The notes under the pieces: model-generated
What the model was told of the DNA's origin: nothing
Seen by the model: only the letters and a program-made list of their open reading frames with translations
Database searches by the model: none
Shown here: one piece after another, positions 10,329 to 23,212 of the stretch
Layout: the number at the start of each line of letters is the position of its first letter
Numbering within the stretch: the first letter of the stretch is position 1
Made by a program: the position numbers and the translations under genes
Source of the DNA: Pardosa pseudoannulata
Taxonomy: Eukaryota > Arthropoda > Arachnida > Araneae > Lycosidae
Reading direction: 5' to 3'
Assembly: GCA_032207245.1 (NCBI GenBank)
Contig: CM063504.1
Span: forward strand, 22,047,065-22,111,064
Length of the DNA stretch: 64,000 nucleotides

Positions 10329-11284
10329 GATAGTACTAGATGCTTCGAACCCAGCCTTTGGTCTGGGTATTGAAATATTTCGATTAAAGGTTTAGAACTA
10401 CCATTTAAGATAATAAGACGTATTAATAGAAAGGCTGAATAAATCTCGTATGCTTCAGATTGTTGACGATTATGACAGTTTATTAATAGTTGAATGTCCA
10501 CCAAGTGCACTGTGATGCCCGCGAGCCGATGCATAATAATTCCCAATTACACTACTTTTTTTAATGTAGGTGTCAAATTACAAAATACTGTGCATGTACT
10601 ATTCTGAATGTAATAATTAATTTCTCAAATGATATTTATTAAATTTATATAAACATTTTTAAACACGCTTTAATTACAAAAAAAAATTAATTCATTACGC
10701 TTCCGATTTTACGAATCCTGTTTTCAGTGTATAGAATAGAAATTCCTTTACAGAGTACTGGAGTACCAAAAGTGCTCAAATTTAATTCATTGAATATTTT
10801 TAAAGTCTCTTTAAAAAGTTTAATATATTATATCTATTCTAAAGGTTTAATTACGTAAAACATGTAAAGACATTAAAAGATAGATAGCAGCTATTTGTTT
10901 TAACGCTGTAGATGAAGTGTAGGTTTACATTTGCAGTTGAAAGTTTTTGCAATTTCCTAAATTCAAAAGCTTGAAATATTAATTTTTCACTTGTATATAT
11001 TTTTTGTCATCGTGATCTTTTCCCCTTTATTTTCAAACATTTTGATTGCTAATGGCAAAAGGGTCGATATATAATACATATATATGTACATATATATATA
11101 CATATACATACATATATATATATATGTATATACATACATATGCACATATAGTGGAAACTGACAATGAAGCAAATGATGATGATGACTAATGAAGCAAACA
11201 ATAACATAGAACTAAAAAACAAAAGTTTAAAGGTGACTCATTAGTAAAACCCCCAGCATCATTAAACAAAGCGATTGTTGAAAG
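10329..11284. other. Intergenic, nothing recognised
   Basis: A TA/CATA-rich patch lies at 11070-11150. No gene is seen. Confidence 0.5.
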
Positions 11285-11331
11285 GTCAATTGAGTATGAT
11301 TATATATTATATATAATCACACTCAATTGAC
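11285..11331. repeat. Near-perfect palindrome, 23-bp arms
   Basis: GTCAATTGAGTATGATTATA and onward is mirrored by the reverse complement ending at 11331, with one mismatch and a single central base. It could form a cruciform or an RNA hairpin. Confidence 0.85.
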
Positions 11332-11454
11332 TTGATGCTTTTTATAAAACAAAACTATAAGTGTAAAGCAGTGCAGTGATAAGATCGAGAAATGTGAAAG
11401 GTTTCCTGAGTTTGTCCCTAATTTATTTATGTCAACTTTACATATAAAGTTTTA

Positions 11455-11502
11455 TATATAAGCAGATGTATTGGCTTAATTTTCAATACATCTACTTATA
11501 TA
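11455..11502. repeat. Hairpin, 19-bp arms, 10-nt loop
   Basis: TATATAAGCAGATGTATTG at 11455-11473 pairs with CAATACATCTACTTATATA at 11484-11502 with one mismatch. The flanks both contain AATTTATTTATGTCA, so the hairpin may lie inside a small duplicated unit. Confidence 0.8.
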
Positions 11503-11626
11503 CTAAGCTATTAAATAGGATGTTTTATCCTCCAATTTATTTATGTCACAATGCAAAAAATTATTTTAAAAACACATTGCGATCTGTTTCCACGTAAATG
11601 ACTGTTTTATTAAGTTAATAATTAGC

Positions 11627-12436
<810 letters not shown>

Positions 12437-12519
12437 TTGCCAAAAGTACACAATTCGCACACACACATTTATATTTATGACCAAATAATAATTAAACATT
12501 TTTAGGTACTGGAAATTGG

Positions 12520-12555
<36 letters not shown>

Positions 12556-13237
12556 TATTAACTTAAATTATGACTAATTTTCAGAATGCACAGCGTCGTA
12601 TTATACCTGTGGTGTGGAGATATGTAAAAAGTTCAAAAACGCAGTTCATTTCACTGAGTAAACATTTATTCATTCATCTCGAAAGATAGAAATATATTTA
12701 AACAAGATATAAAAATAAACTCAAGCATATATATTAAATCATATTTCATTATGACTGACTTACCAAGACATAACATTCTGAGAAGGACCAAATAATCAAA
12801 GTAACAAAGCCCCAGAGCTAGCCGTGAAAGTTCATTTATACAACGGCTGGCATTTAATTAAAATAAATTTGTATATGAGGAAATGCGGTTACGACGAAAA
12901 AGAAAATTTATATTGATATTTTTTATCGATAAACCTTTCCAACACTTTTGAAAAGGGTACACAATGCACTCGCACATACATCTACATTTATGACCAAACG
13001 ATAATTGAATATTTTTAGGAACTGAAAATTATATTTATATACTTTTGCCAAAGGTACACAATGCACGCCCACACACATCTATATTTATGACCAAACAATA
13101 ATTGAACATTTTTAGGAACTGAAAATTATATTTATATACTTTTGCCAAAGGAGGTATACAATGCGCTCGCACACACACATCTATATTTATGACCAAACAA
13201 CAATTGAACATTTATAGGTACTGAAAATTATATATAC

Positions 13238-13311
<74 letters not shown>

Positions 13312-13364
13312 TTTTGCCAAAGGTACACAATGCGTGCGCACACACACATATATATGTATGACCA

Positions 13365-13406
<42 letters not shown>

Positions 13407-13483
13407 TTTTGCTAAAGGTACACAATGCACGCACACACACATCTATATTTATGACCAAACAATAATTGAACATTTTTAGGAAC

Positions 13484-13566
<83 letters not shown>

Positions 13567-13647
13567 TAATTTTGCCAAAGGTACACAATGCACTCACACA
13601 CACACATCCATATTTATAACCAAACAATAATTGAACATTTTTAGGAA

Positions 13648-13681
<34 letters not shown>

Positions 13682-13770
13682 CGTTTGCCAAAGGTACACA
13701 ATACGAGCACACACGCACATCTATATTTATGACCAAACAATAATTGAATATTTTTAGGTACTTAAAATTA
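12437..13770. repeat. Minisatellite with length-variable (TA)n inside each unit
   Basis: The unit reads TTTTGCCAAAGGTACACAAT, a CA-rich stretch, ATCTATATTTATGACCAAAC, AATAATTGAACATTTTTAGG, then ACTGAAAATTATAT followed by a TA tract. GTACACAAT-like landmarks fall near 12445, 12957, 13054, 13153, 13323, 13417, 13581 and 13694. Without TA the unit is about 96 bp. The TA tract ranges from almost none to about 75 bp. Three long overlapping minus-strand frames across it are only this repeat translated. Confidence 0.9.
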
Positions 13771-14316
13771 TATAAAAATGCTTTTTACATTTCATGAAAG
13801 GAAATCACAAAGAGTGATTAAAAAACTTTAAATACTCTGTAAACATGAATGAACACACTCAAGGCATTTCTTTGATTATTGTTTGCTAAACTATCCTGAA
13901 TCATAAGTTCTTAACATTCACAAATGCCACTTTCTGATTTACATTTTTGAGAGCAATGACAAGCCTAGTTGATACGAGTAATTGCTTTTCCCTCTGGATA
14001 TAGTATAAGAGGCATTCTTTTCCACAATTTTTGTTATATGGCTGACGACTGTCCATAAAGACCTTTGATATGACAGACGTCAGTGTAATAACTGTCTACC
14101 TGAATCGAAAGGAATTTAGATTTCATAATTTTGAATAGGGTGTCTGTGTGTAATACAGTCATCTGGCAATCTGAAAATTTCTTGCTGGGTTTTTGTTTCT
14201 TCGAAAGATTTTACTATTTCTGAAAGTTAAGGTTGTCAAAAAAATTTTTTAATTTCTTCCTACGATGCATTACATGTATTTTTAATCTTCTAACTAGCGA
14301 GTTATTGAAAAATTTC
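13771..14316. other. Intergenic, nothing recognised
   Basis: No gene or repeat identified. Confidence 0.5.
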
Positions 14317-14868
14317 TTAGCACATTGTGTCGGGTACATTTCTCAGCGGAACTGTACCGGGAACGGGTGTTTTGCGTGCGTAAATTTAGTTATTCAGTTA
14401 AATCTCAATAAATCGAAAATTATTTAAATTTTTAACCAACTTTTTGTATTTTATATTGAAATATACTATAAACAAATATATAAATAACAACCATAATATT
14501 TTTGTAAACAAAAAAAAATATGTTAGTGGATATTTAGTGGATAAATTAATAATAGTATCGTAAATATGAAAAATCAAATATAGTAGTATATAGTTTTAAT
14601 TTTTTTCAAATTATGTTATATATAAACATTTTTACATAATAAAAAATGAAAAGAGCAATCATAAAACTAATAATGTAAAAACTAATTTTTATTTGTCTAA
14701 ATTTTTCCAGAATCTATGTAGTAGACAAGAACATTCGGCTTCGTTTTCCTGTATATTCCGTTATTTTTGTACCCACAAACAAACCATGTTGTTACACTAA
14801 CCCGTACTAGTACGTGCCCCACGCTCAAGTATCAATCGTCAGTACGTGTCCCGCATACAATGTGTTAA
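14317..14868. mobile_element. piggyBac-type MITE family D, copy 1
   Basis: Ends are TTAGCACATTGTGTCGGGTA on the left (TTAG is a mutated TTAA) and CCCGCATACAATGTGTTAA on the right. The reverse complement matches 56433-56955 throughout, including ATTCTGGAAAAATTTAGACA-like internal sequence. It is 552 bp and non-coding. Confidence 0.8.
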
Positions 14869-15099
14869 AAGGAATGAAAGCTGTTGGAATATTTTAGTAT
14901 CAAATTAAAGCCTTTTTATTTAAAATGTCTACTGATATGAAACATGATATAAAGCTGTATGTGCTGTAAAATGACATGATACTTAGTAAATCAACGTCTA
15001 GTTAGAGTACAACAGCTAAAATTAAATTTTTAAGAAGAGGAGGGCATCCAACTAAATTGAACCTATTATATATTTCAATATTGTTTAACTAATAAGTAA

Positions 15100-15660
15100 A
15101 AAATTATACAAAACTTATTATTCATATTTAACACAATTTAAAAATAATATATATTTTAATATAATGCATTTCTAAAAATCAATCTTGGGCAATATGTTTC
15201 TCTAAATTAATAAAAAAATTTTGGAGAAAAAATATTAAAATAAAAAAGAAGATAAAATTTTTTTGAAAATTAAATTTCGATTAAGTATATTGTTAAAAGA
15301 AATTATATTTAAAAGTGTATTTTTATTGTATTATACATTTCTGAAAATCAATCTTGTGCAATATGTTTCACTAAATTAATAAAATATTTGGAAAAAAATA
15401 TTAAAATATAAAAGTAGATAAAATTTATTAAAAATTAAATTTCGATTAAGTATACTGTTAGAAGAAATTATATTTAAAAGTGTATTTTTATTGTATTACA
15501 CATTTCTAAAAATCCATCTTGTGTAATATGTTGCACTAAATTAATAAAAAATTTGGAAAAAAATATTAAAATAAAAAAGGTAGATATTTTTTCAAATTAA
15601 ATTTTGATTAAGTTTACTATTAAAAGAAATTATATTTAAAAGTGTATTTTTATTTCTATG
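15100..15660. repeat. Tandem repeat, about 167 bp x 3.3
   Basis: Landmark ATATGTTTC or ATATGTTGC with CACTAAATTAATAAA recurs at about 15191, 15360 and 15526. Each unit also holds AAATTATATTTAAAAGTGTA. Copies differ by a few percent. AT-rich and non-coding. Confidence 0.9.
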
Positions 15661-16641
15661 TTAAAATGTAAGACAAGAAACTCGAGAATTTAGAGGGGGT
15701 GGGAATTTCTGTTCGTCGAGCTCCCACTCTGGCTTCTTATTGCACGTACTTTTAACTGTCTAATAATCGAAATAGTGGCAAATTATTTTAAAGAGTTCGA
15801 AAGTGGTTTGTATCTTTCATTACCATGCTTAACTCTCGGAATATAAAACATCTACTGTATGAAGCTAGGTGTATTATAAAATTGCATGATGCAAAATAAA
15901 TTTATTGCATTCTAAAAATAAAAAATCTTTATTATAAAGTTAAATAATAATGAACACTTTAAGGTTTTATTAATGTTATAACTACATCACTTACAAGTGC
16001 ATCACATTTTTAGATTATTATAAATAGTCTCTCTACTAATATGCTATTTTTTCTAAAAAGTAGATTTGAGTTGAAATATTATAAAAAATATCTATGGTTA
16101 TGTTTTATATGTTAATCATTAGTTCCCTAAATTTGGCATGGGAAAGACTCACTTCATTTCTCGAAAATTAAATGAAAATGTTCGTTTTGAAAAACAACAT
16201 AATAATTTTAATTTGCAATTTAATCTCATTAACACGGGCTTTAATTTATTGCAATTTAATAATTTTAAGAGAAATATATATCTGATTAATCGTTTCAAAT
16301 AAACCTATATATTTATTTGGGTGTTATTTTTCACAGCAATTGTAACAATTTTGCCAATGTAACTGCTTATAATCATCCAAGAGATTTAAAAGAAAGACAT
16401 ATAGACGTTTCAGAATATAAACTGTTGAAATTTATAATCAAGACGTCCCATTATTACACATCCAAGCCAATTTTCCCGCCAAATAAACAAAATACAAATG
16501 AGCACAAAAATGTATCACTTCCTTAGTTTCGCAAGAAGGAAAGTCCGGAAGTCAAACTCCATTTATTACCCATCATCTCCTTTGTATTTTCCATTTTCTG
16601 CATCATCCCCTCCACACACCACCACCTCTACTTAATATTAT
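15661..16641. other. Intergenic, nothing recognised
   Basis: A 69-residue open frame at 16317-16526 has no recognisable features. Confidence 0.5.
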
Positions 16642-16902
16642 TTATACCTCTTCCTTAATAAAGAGATATGTCTGCAACAGATGTCTAATGCGTTCGTTAT
16701 CGAGCGGTCTCCCGAAGTCGCGCCTCGACCTTATGACGGCAGAGGAGAGAAATAAGTGAGTTATAAGGTCCTTTTGTTTATTTGCATGACAGCAGAAGTT
16801 GCATCTGCCTTCACAATTGCAGGAAGAGGAACTCTTTGACAGTTGGCACGCACTGGCGAGAACTGAGACCATGAGCAAAAATCTATTTCCGTTGTGCATC
16901 AT
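16642..16902 (-). CDS. Hypothetical small secreted Cys-rich peptide (86 aa)
   Basis: I do not recognise the family. Reading from the first ATG (16902), the product starts MMHNGNRFLLMVSVLASACQ, which looks like a signal peptide with a hydrophobic core at residues 8-17. A Cys cluster follows (CNCEGRCNFCC, residues 28-38), then a basic RSRRDFGR stretch (about 58-65) that contains possible prohormone cleavage and amidation signals, and an amphipathic tail (NERIRHLLQTYLF). The stop is TAA at 16642. The stretch is clearly more GC-rich than its flanks, unlike most random frames in this window. No intron signals or promoter could be confirmed. It could be a neuropeptide-like precursor exon or a chance frame. 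Confidence 0.35.
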   Translation of the reverse strand: MMHNGNRFLLMVSVLASACQLSKSSSSCNCEGRCNFCCHANKQKDLITHLFLSSAVIRSRRDFGRPLDNERIRHLLQTYLFIKEEV

Positions 16903-16935
16903 TTGGTTTTTCTTTGATATCGAGAAAAAAAGCAC

Positions 16936-17502
16936 TTGAAGGTGATCAATGAATTTCAGTTGTAAATATCAGAAGGGCTTCACGCTCAGCGGTTTTCCTG
17001 GAAAGCCTCTGTTTGTGCAAAACTGATGATCTCGCTGCACATCCTCTGTCAAAAGAAAGGATTAAAAGTTGTCAGCGCTAATTTCAGGCTACATTTGCCC
17101 TTCAATCACTTTTTCACAGAGATGTTTATTCCTCACTTTTTTCTTTGCTACATTTATACTTAATCAAAATGAAACCCCCACTTTAGTAGCTTCAAACTTG
17201 AACTGTCATTTTTTTTCAAGTGTGAGTCTATTCAAACAAAGGGTATTTGATGTTTGAGATTATATCTTGTTAAATTGACTGGATAAAGGGGAAAAAGGAG
17301 AGACTTAGATGAAAAAAAAATCAATTACATATCTTTTTCTATTTAATTCTTCTCTCCCCGGGAAATCCGACATACGCCCCTTTGGGAAACAAGTTTGAGC
17401 GAATGCTGATAGTCCAAACAATATATGCAAAGTTTTATCTCGTAATTTTGAAATTTCTGCATTATGTATGAATAATTAACATAGCCATTAGGCTTAAATT
17501 GA
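16936..17502. other. Intergenic, nothing recognised
   Basis: Moderate GC up to about 17060, possibly 5' sequence of the minus-strand ORF at 16642-16902. No recognisable motif. Confidence 0.4.
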
Positions 17503-17791
17503 TTAACACTAGATTGCCCAAGGCAGTCATTTTGACTGTTTTTTAATTTCAATTAAAAAAACAATTATGAAATATAATGACACAATTTCTTAGAATTTGG
17601 TGACTTTTTCTATAACATATAAATGGGTTTATGAATAATTGTAGTTACTTCCGCCCTCCTTTATTATATAATATTAAAAATTAATTTTAAACAAATTTCT
17701 TTACATATTTGTTATTTTTTCACAATGCAGTCATTTTGACTTTTTTGGGGCAATATAGGTATACAAGAAATCTCGGGCAATCTAGTGTTAA
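17503..17791. mobile_element. piggyBac-type MITE, 289 bp
   Basis: TTAA at 17503-17506 and 17788-17791 flank perfect 13-bp inverted ends, CACTAGATTGCCC and GGGCAATCTAGTG. Inside, GCAGTCATTTTGACT occurs near both ends in direct orientation (about 17522 and 17727). No coding capacity. Confidence 0.85.
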
Positions 17792-18153
17792 AGAAGTATA
17801 ATTTTTAACTTTCAAAAACTTTTTTTAAAATTAATTTCACTGGGGAAAATGCTGTTAATTAGTATAATCAGTTGAATTTAAGGATAAAAGAAAACCAGAT
17901 TTAAAGGAAACTTTTGAGGCTTATTTTGAGCAACTACTAATAGTCTGAGCCATCATCTATAGAGAAAGTGCATGTTTGTAAACAATTAAGAGTTCTGACT
18001 ACAACTCAACTTTTCGTTGGCAAAACTTTTCATTGGGTCTTATCAACTGCGATATGGATCACGTATACAATAAAACTAAATTTGATTTAAGGAAAGGGAA
18101 GGAAACACCAGAAACTGGCCAAGCAATTCAAAATAGATGTTTTTAGCACGTAC

Positions 18154-18156
<3 letters not shown>

Positions 18157-18220
<64 letters not shown>
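18157..18220. repeat. (TA)n microsatellite with a TTTA tail
   Basis: About 60 bp of TA followed by a few TTTA units. Confidence 0.95.
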
Positions 18221-18221
<1 letters not shown>

Positions 18222-18496
18222 TTATTTATTTAAATTAAACACATTACACAGTACTATTAAGTATCATAACCAAAGTGATCAAAGTGTTTGATTATGTTAA
18301 CAAGCAAGAAACTGTCACATAAATAAGAATCTAATAAAAATGCGCAAAACCTGATCATTTTAAGGACGAAAACTAATTACATTTATAGGTACAGTACTTC
18401 TCACAAAAGCATAGAAAATACATTAGAAATATGAAAAAAAACTTAGTAATAATAAAAAAATTCTTAAAGAATAACAATTTTATATAATCTATTACA

Positions 18497-18637
18497 TTAC
18501 AGTAAGGTTGACGTTTTATTATCATTCTGAAAATGTTTGCTGCAGGATGTAGGATTTTCAGGAAACCAATAAAATCCAATATTTTCACCTTCTTTTAAAC
18601 GCTTAGTACATCCATATGTACAACAGCTTGTAATCAT
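18497..18637 (-). pseudogene. THAP-domain fragment
   Basis: From an ATG at 18637 the minus strand reads MITSCCTYGCTKR, then EGENIGFYWFPENP, then TSCSKHFQND. THAP zinc fingers begin Met-x-CC-x-x-GC, carry a hydrophobic-x-FPxxP loop and end with C-x-x-H-F. All these pieces are present, but about 25-30 residues between the FPENP loop and CSKHF are missing, including the invariant Trp region. The finger would not fold as is, unless an intron or other splicing supplies the middle. THAP domains occur in host transcription factors and P-element transposases; this piece cannot tell which. TATATA and TGACGTCA-like motifs lie upstream near 18745-18770. Confidence 0.55.
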
Positions 18638-18639
18638 TT

Positions 18640-21600
18640 TCAGATAATTGACAAAATTAAAACTCCAATAACAAGCACAATCCGTAAGAAATTCAAATGT
18701 TTTGCCAACGGGGAAGTTGAGCTGCAATTTTTGCTGCACCTGACGTCATGTGCGCATTCTCTATATAAAATATTTATCATGCAATGCTGAATTTTTGTAT
18801 TCTGTATGAATAATTTTACATTAGGCCTAAATTGATGAAGGCAGAAAAATTTTATTTTTGTATATTTCTTTTTCCTCTGAAATTTGTTTTAGAGGAGAAA
18901 AATGCTGCAAATGGGTTTATTCGGTCGAATTAACGAAAGAACTAAACGAGATTGTAAGAAAGCATATATAAGGGGGGCGGGGTTCTGGACACAATTACTG
19001 CGTTGCAAATTTTTTTTAAAACTTATTAAAATTTGTGAACATTTGTGTATTTCCACTGCAAGTGTTGGAATATCGTTTTCACATATAAAAAGAGTAAAAA
19101 CATTTCTTCGTAAATAGAATTTAGCATTACTTTCGGTGCTTAGAGGTATGAGAGATATAGGTTTCAACAAGCTGGCCTTAATAGCTAGAAGAATTAATTT
19201 GCTACTGTAAAACGAAAGATTATAAATTACTGATTATGCCATACTGCTTTCGAATTTTGTTGTCATACAAGGTATATACTTTTGTGTAATAAAAGTAAAA
19301 TATGTTATAGTTCTATAGTTTCTTTTTCAAAGCATTTTTATTTTTATAGTCATTCAGAAAATTACTTTAATTTAAATTCGTCTGGTATATACTGGAGCGT
19401 ATATTAAATATGCTATAGGAAAATTTATAGCAGGTAAAAATTTGGAACGTAAATTAAAAAGCACAGTGTAGTTGTAAATATATTTTTTCATGGCACAATT
19501 AGATTAAGTACAGCTTTACTAGTTCATTTTATAACTATCTAGTTATGCCTGCAAAATTATGGATCTATGTATAAGACTAATGTATGAAAGTGTGTATTTT
19601 GTGTTTTTTATGAGATTGAAAATTCACTGTACATTGAATTATAACTTACTCCTTGATAAAAATTATAACTTACTACTTGAATAAATATCCTAGCTATGTC
19701 ATACCATATTTAACAAAAGAAACTTGTTGAGTTGTTTACTTATTATTTTTAAAGGATTGTTATATATTGCTCTGTGTATGGTTGAAAATTCAAAATAAAC
19801 AATTCAGTATAATTTAACGTAGTTACTGTGTAATAAAACTTACATTAGAAAAGTAAATTTCTTTCAAACACATTTGATTTTTTAGAATAAGCCTCGGTAG
19901 GTGGAAAACTGCAAATAGATGTATTCAGTTGAATTTAAAGGAAAATAAACAAGATTTTTTAAATGAAATATATTGAGCGTTACTTAGTAATTTTACCATT
20001 CAGCTTAAAATTATTAAAGAAAAATAATTTTTTTCCTCGAAAATGTTTTTTTTCTTTTTGCTAAAGCTCGCTGTGTGGATATCTGTAAATGGATATATTC
20101 AGACAAATTTAAACAAAACCAAGCAAGAATTATTAATTTAAACATGAAGACTCTTTTAATCATTAGTTATTATCTAAATAAAACATTTTCTTAATTAAGA
20201 CCGTTGATTGGTAAAATAATACCTAAATGATAATTCTTTGAAAGCACTTGCTTCTAAACAAGGGTGTTATACAATCATGCTAATTATTTGTTTCTTCCTA
20301 TAATATTTCATTATGATTTAATTTTCAACTGTTAGCAGAAATTATACTAAAAAAATACATAAATTTTCTATCACTAATAGACAGATACTTGTCTTAAAAT
20401 ACTCATTCAAGATGGATTCTTTTTTCATATATGATTCCGATTTCTAACATACGTTCATGTACAGCTGAAATGTCCCTCTTGGTTACTCAGAAAATTTAAT
20501 GTTATAAACAATTTTAATATGATTTAAAAATATTCGCCTTAAGAGCATTAATTTAGATAAATAATACCCAAACTTTTTCTGACCAAAGTCTCCTTCTCAG
20601 GACAAAAACTTTACCATGAGTCTCCAAGTGAAATAAATTTACAACTACATAACAATAAAATTAAGATTTTAATTTAGATGCGTTCAATAGTAAGGTAAGA
20701 ATAAGATATAAATAAAATATTTTGATCTTTAAAGTAATATTAATTGAATTATATTTTGTGTAAATAATTTCTGTTTTAAATTATACAAATATTTTTACCA
20801 ATGCTATTAATGTGAACAGTAAATGTAATGTGTTAATATGAGATTGTTTGCAAAGATCGGTATCTTGTTTTGTAACCAGAGTTCGTGGTATCCTTGTTAA
20901 AACACTAGTTTTAGCTCCCCATTTATGTATAATTCAATAAATTGCTGCTTATATTAAATAGAATTTCATGTAAACATATTAGTAGAAACTGCATATATGC
21001 TTTAATGGGTTAAACTTTTTTCAAATTAAAATAAAAATTGGGACCCGAAAAAGCAAAGGGAAGAAAATTCGAAAGGGAGAGAATTTCTAAAGCGAAAGGG
21101 TAAGTGTCTCATTATTTTGTAATTTTTTGTACACTCTCTGAAGTCCCATTTTAGTGCATAGTAATCTAATCCCCCTGGCAATTTTCAATACGTTATGATT
21201 TAGTTTTCTATATTTCTCATACATAAATGCATCCCTGTACATGAATTACCCTTTATATAAACCATTTTACAGACTATAGATATTATAGAATATAGTTCGT
21301 TAGTTACAGCATCTGGGGTATGTAATTTAAAACTGGTTTTACTACAACCAGTAAAACCTGCAATTAACAGTAATTTATTTCAAATTTTGGTCCTATTTCC
21401 GTGGCATGACGGGTAGGTGCAAAAGCCCCTCGAAAACAGAGGAAGTTCGCGCGCATCTCCCAAATCAAAGTGACAGCGACAGGAGAAACTTCGTAATAAT
21501 TCAGAATGAACACAATTAGACACTTCCTGTCTTTTTTTAATCTCTTGGAGGTGCATTCATGTGCAGAAGTTTGCTGCAAGACGACTGTTCCTACTTTGTA

Positions 21601-22029
21601 GCATTTCTTGCAGATGTCGTGCCCAGAACCTACTTTCGGATCGCATCAACCACATGGCGTTACTCCGTTTTTTGAATTTTCGCGCTTGCACGTGCTTCGT
21701 TGCGGCTTGTTAGTCAATGATGCGTGGTACGAAAAATCGATTAATTGCAAGAATGTCTCGAAATTATGTGACAACGGGGTGTAAAATGTCCATGTGTGCA
21801 CGACAGCTGTTAGGTTTCTTCAGATAGACATTTTTTAACAATATTCCTTAAATTAAAACAGAAGGGGAACGATTCAGGATACAAAGGAAACTCATCAAGG
21901 GATTCACTTTACATTAAAGGATTTCAATCGTTTAAGGAAACATAGTACATATAGCGAAACTTAAAATCTTAAAAGTTATATAAATCTTATTTTTCATTCA
22001 TAATAAAATAGAATATTCTGCTATTTTTA
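18640..22029. other. Intergenic, nothing recognised
   Basis: A long AT-rich stretch. A slightly GC-richer block at 21360-21800 has only short frames. No gene, tRNA or terminal repeat was found. Confidence 0.45.
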
Positions 22030-22793
22030 AGGCTTTGCACTGGTAAAGAATGTGCAAATTTCTTGTGTTAAAAAAAATCCACCTATTTATTTTAATTCAG
22101 TTTGACTTGGGATAAGGTGTACTACAATCAGTTGAAAATTTTTCGCTGTCACAAGAAATAAGTGTATTTTTCAACGAGAAAAAAAAATGAATTGGTAAAG
22201 AATTGGCAAATTTCTTGTGTTAAAAAAAAACTTGGGATAAGGTGTACTACAAACGATTGAAAATTTTTCTCTCTCAGACGAGAAATACGCGTATTTTTCA
22301 ACGAGAAAAAAATGAACTGGTGAAGAATGTGCAAATTTCTTGTGTTAAAAAAATTCAACCGATTTATTTTAATTCAGTTTGGCTTGGTATAAAGTGTACT
22401 ACAATTGATTGAAAATGTTTCACTATCACACGAGAAAAACAAGTATTCTTCAATGAGAAAATAATGAACTGGTGAAGAATGTGCAAATTTCTTGTGTTAA
22501 AAAAATTCAACCGATTTATTTTAATTCAGTTTGATTTGGATAAGATGTACTACAATCGGTTGAAAATTTTTCGCTGTCACACTAGAAATACACGTATTTT
22601 TCAATGAGAAAAAAAAAATTGGTGAAGAATGTGCAAATTTCTTGTGTTAAAAAAATTCAACCGATTTATTTTAATTCAGTTTGATTTGGGATAAGATGTA
22701 CTACAATCGGTTGAAAATTTTTCGCTGTCACGCAAGAAATACACGTATTTTTCAATGAGAAAAAAAAATTGGTGAAGTATGTGCAAATTTTTT
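22030..22793. repeat. Satellite-like tandem array, about 150 bp x 5
   Basis: GTGCAAATTT(CTT) landmarks fall at about 22052, 22205, 22329, 22481, 22631 and 22781, so the period is 150-153 bp apart from one unit shortened to 124 bp. Complete units hold the inverted pair TTCAACCGAT and ATCGGTTGAA about 60 bp apart, so each could form a hairpin. Confidence 0.95.
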
Positions 22794-22803
22794 TAGAAAA
22801 AAC

Positions 22804-23212
22804 ATCTACATTTAAAAATTATTTAGTTTTATCATTCATGTAGTATATTTTTAAAAATAACATAAGAATATATATCAAATGAAAATCAAATCGTAATTCA
22901 CTTACCCACCAAATAACTTTAAAAATATTCATATTAAAAACTAATTTTTTATATCGAATTGAAGTAAAGTACCTATTTTTTCTAAATGTTGACGTGTGGT
23001 AAGTCTTTTAGAATGAGTTTTTGTTCTCAAATAACACTCTACATTTAAAAATTATTTAGTTTTATCATTCATGTAGTATATTTTTAAAAATAACATAAGA
23101 ATATATATCAAATGAAAATCAAATCGTAATTCACTTACCCACCAAATAACTTTAAAAATATTCATATTAAAAACTAATTTTTTATATCTAATTGAAGTAA
23201 AGTACCTATTTT
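22804..23212. repeat. Nearly identical direct duplication, about 175 bp, period 233
   Basis: 22804-22979 and 23037-23212 differ at about one base (ATATCGAATTG against ATATCTAATTG). A decayed relative lies at about 23640-23790 (CTACCCACAAAATAAC and TAAACTAATTTTTTTATA). This indicates a very recent duplication of one unit within an older array. Confidence 0.9.

Noticed and set aside
21360..21800. GC-richer patch with short frames near ATGTCTCGAAATTATGTG
   Set aside because: Looked for a second THAP-like start, but the spacing of Cys residues does not fit and a stop follows within 25 codons.
22030..22793. Regular 150-bp repeats considered as a CRISPR array
   Set aside because: Units are tandem and alike throughout, with no short repeats separated by unique spacers, and the DNA is eukaryotic.
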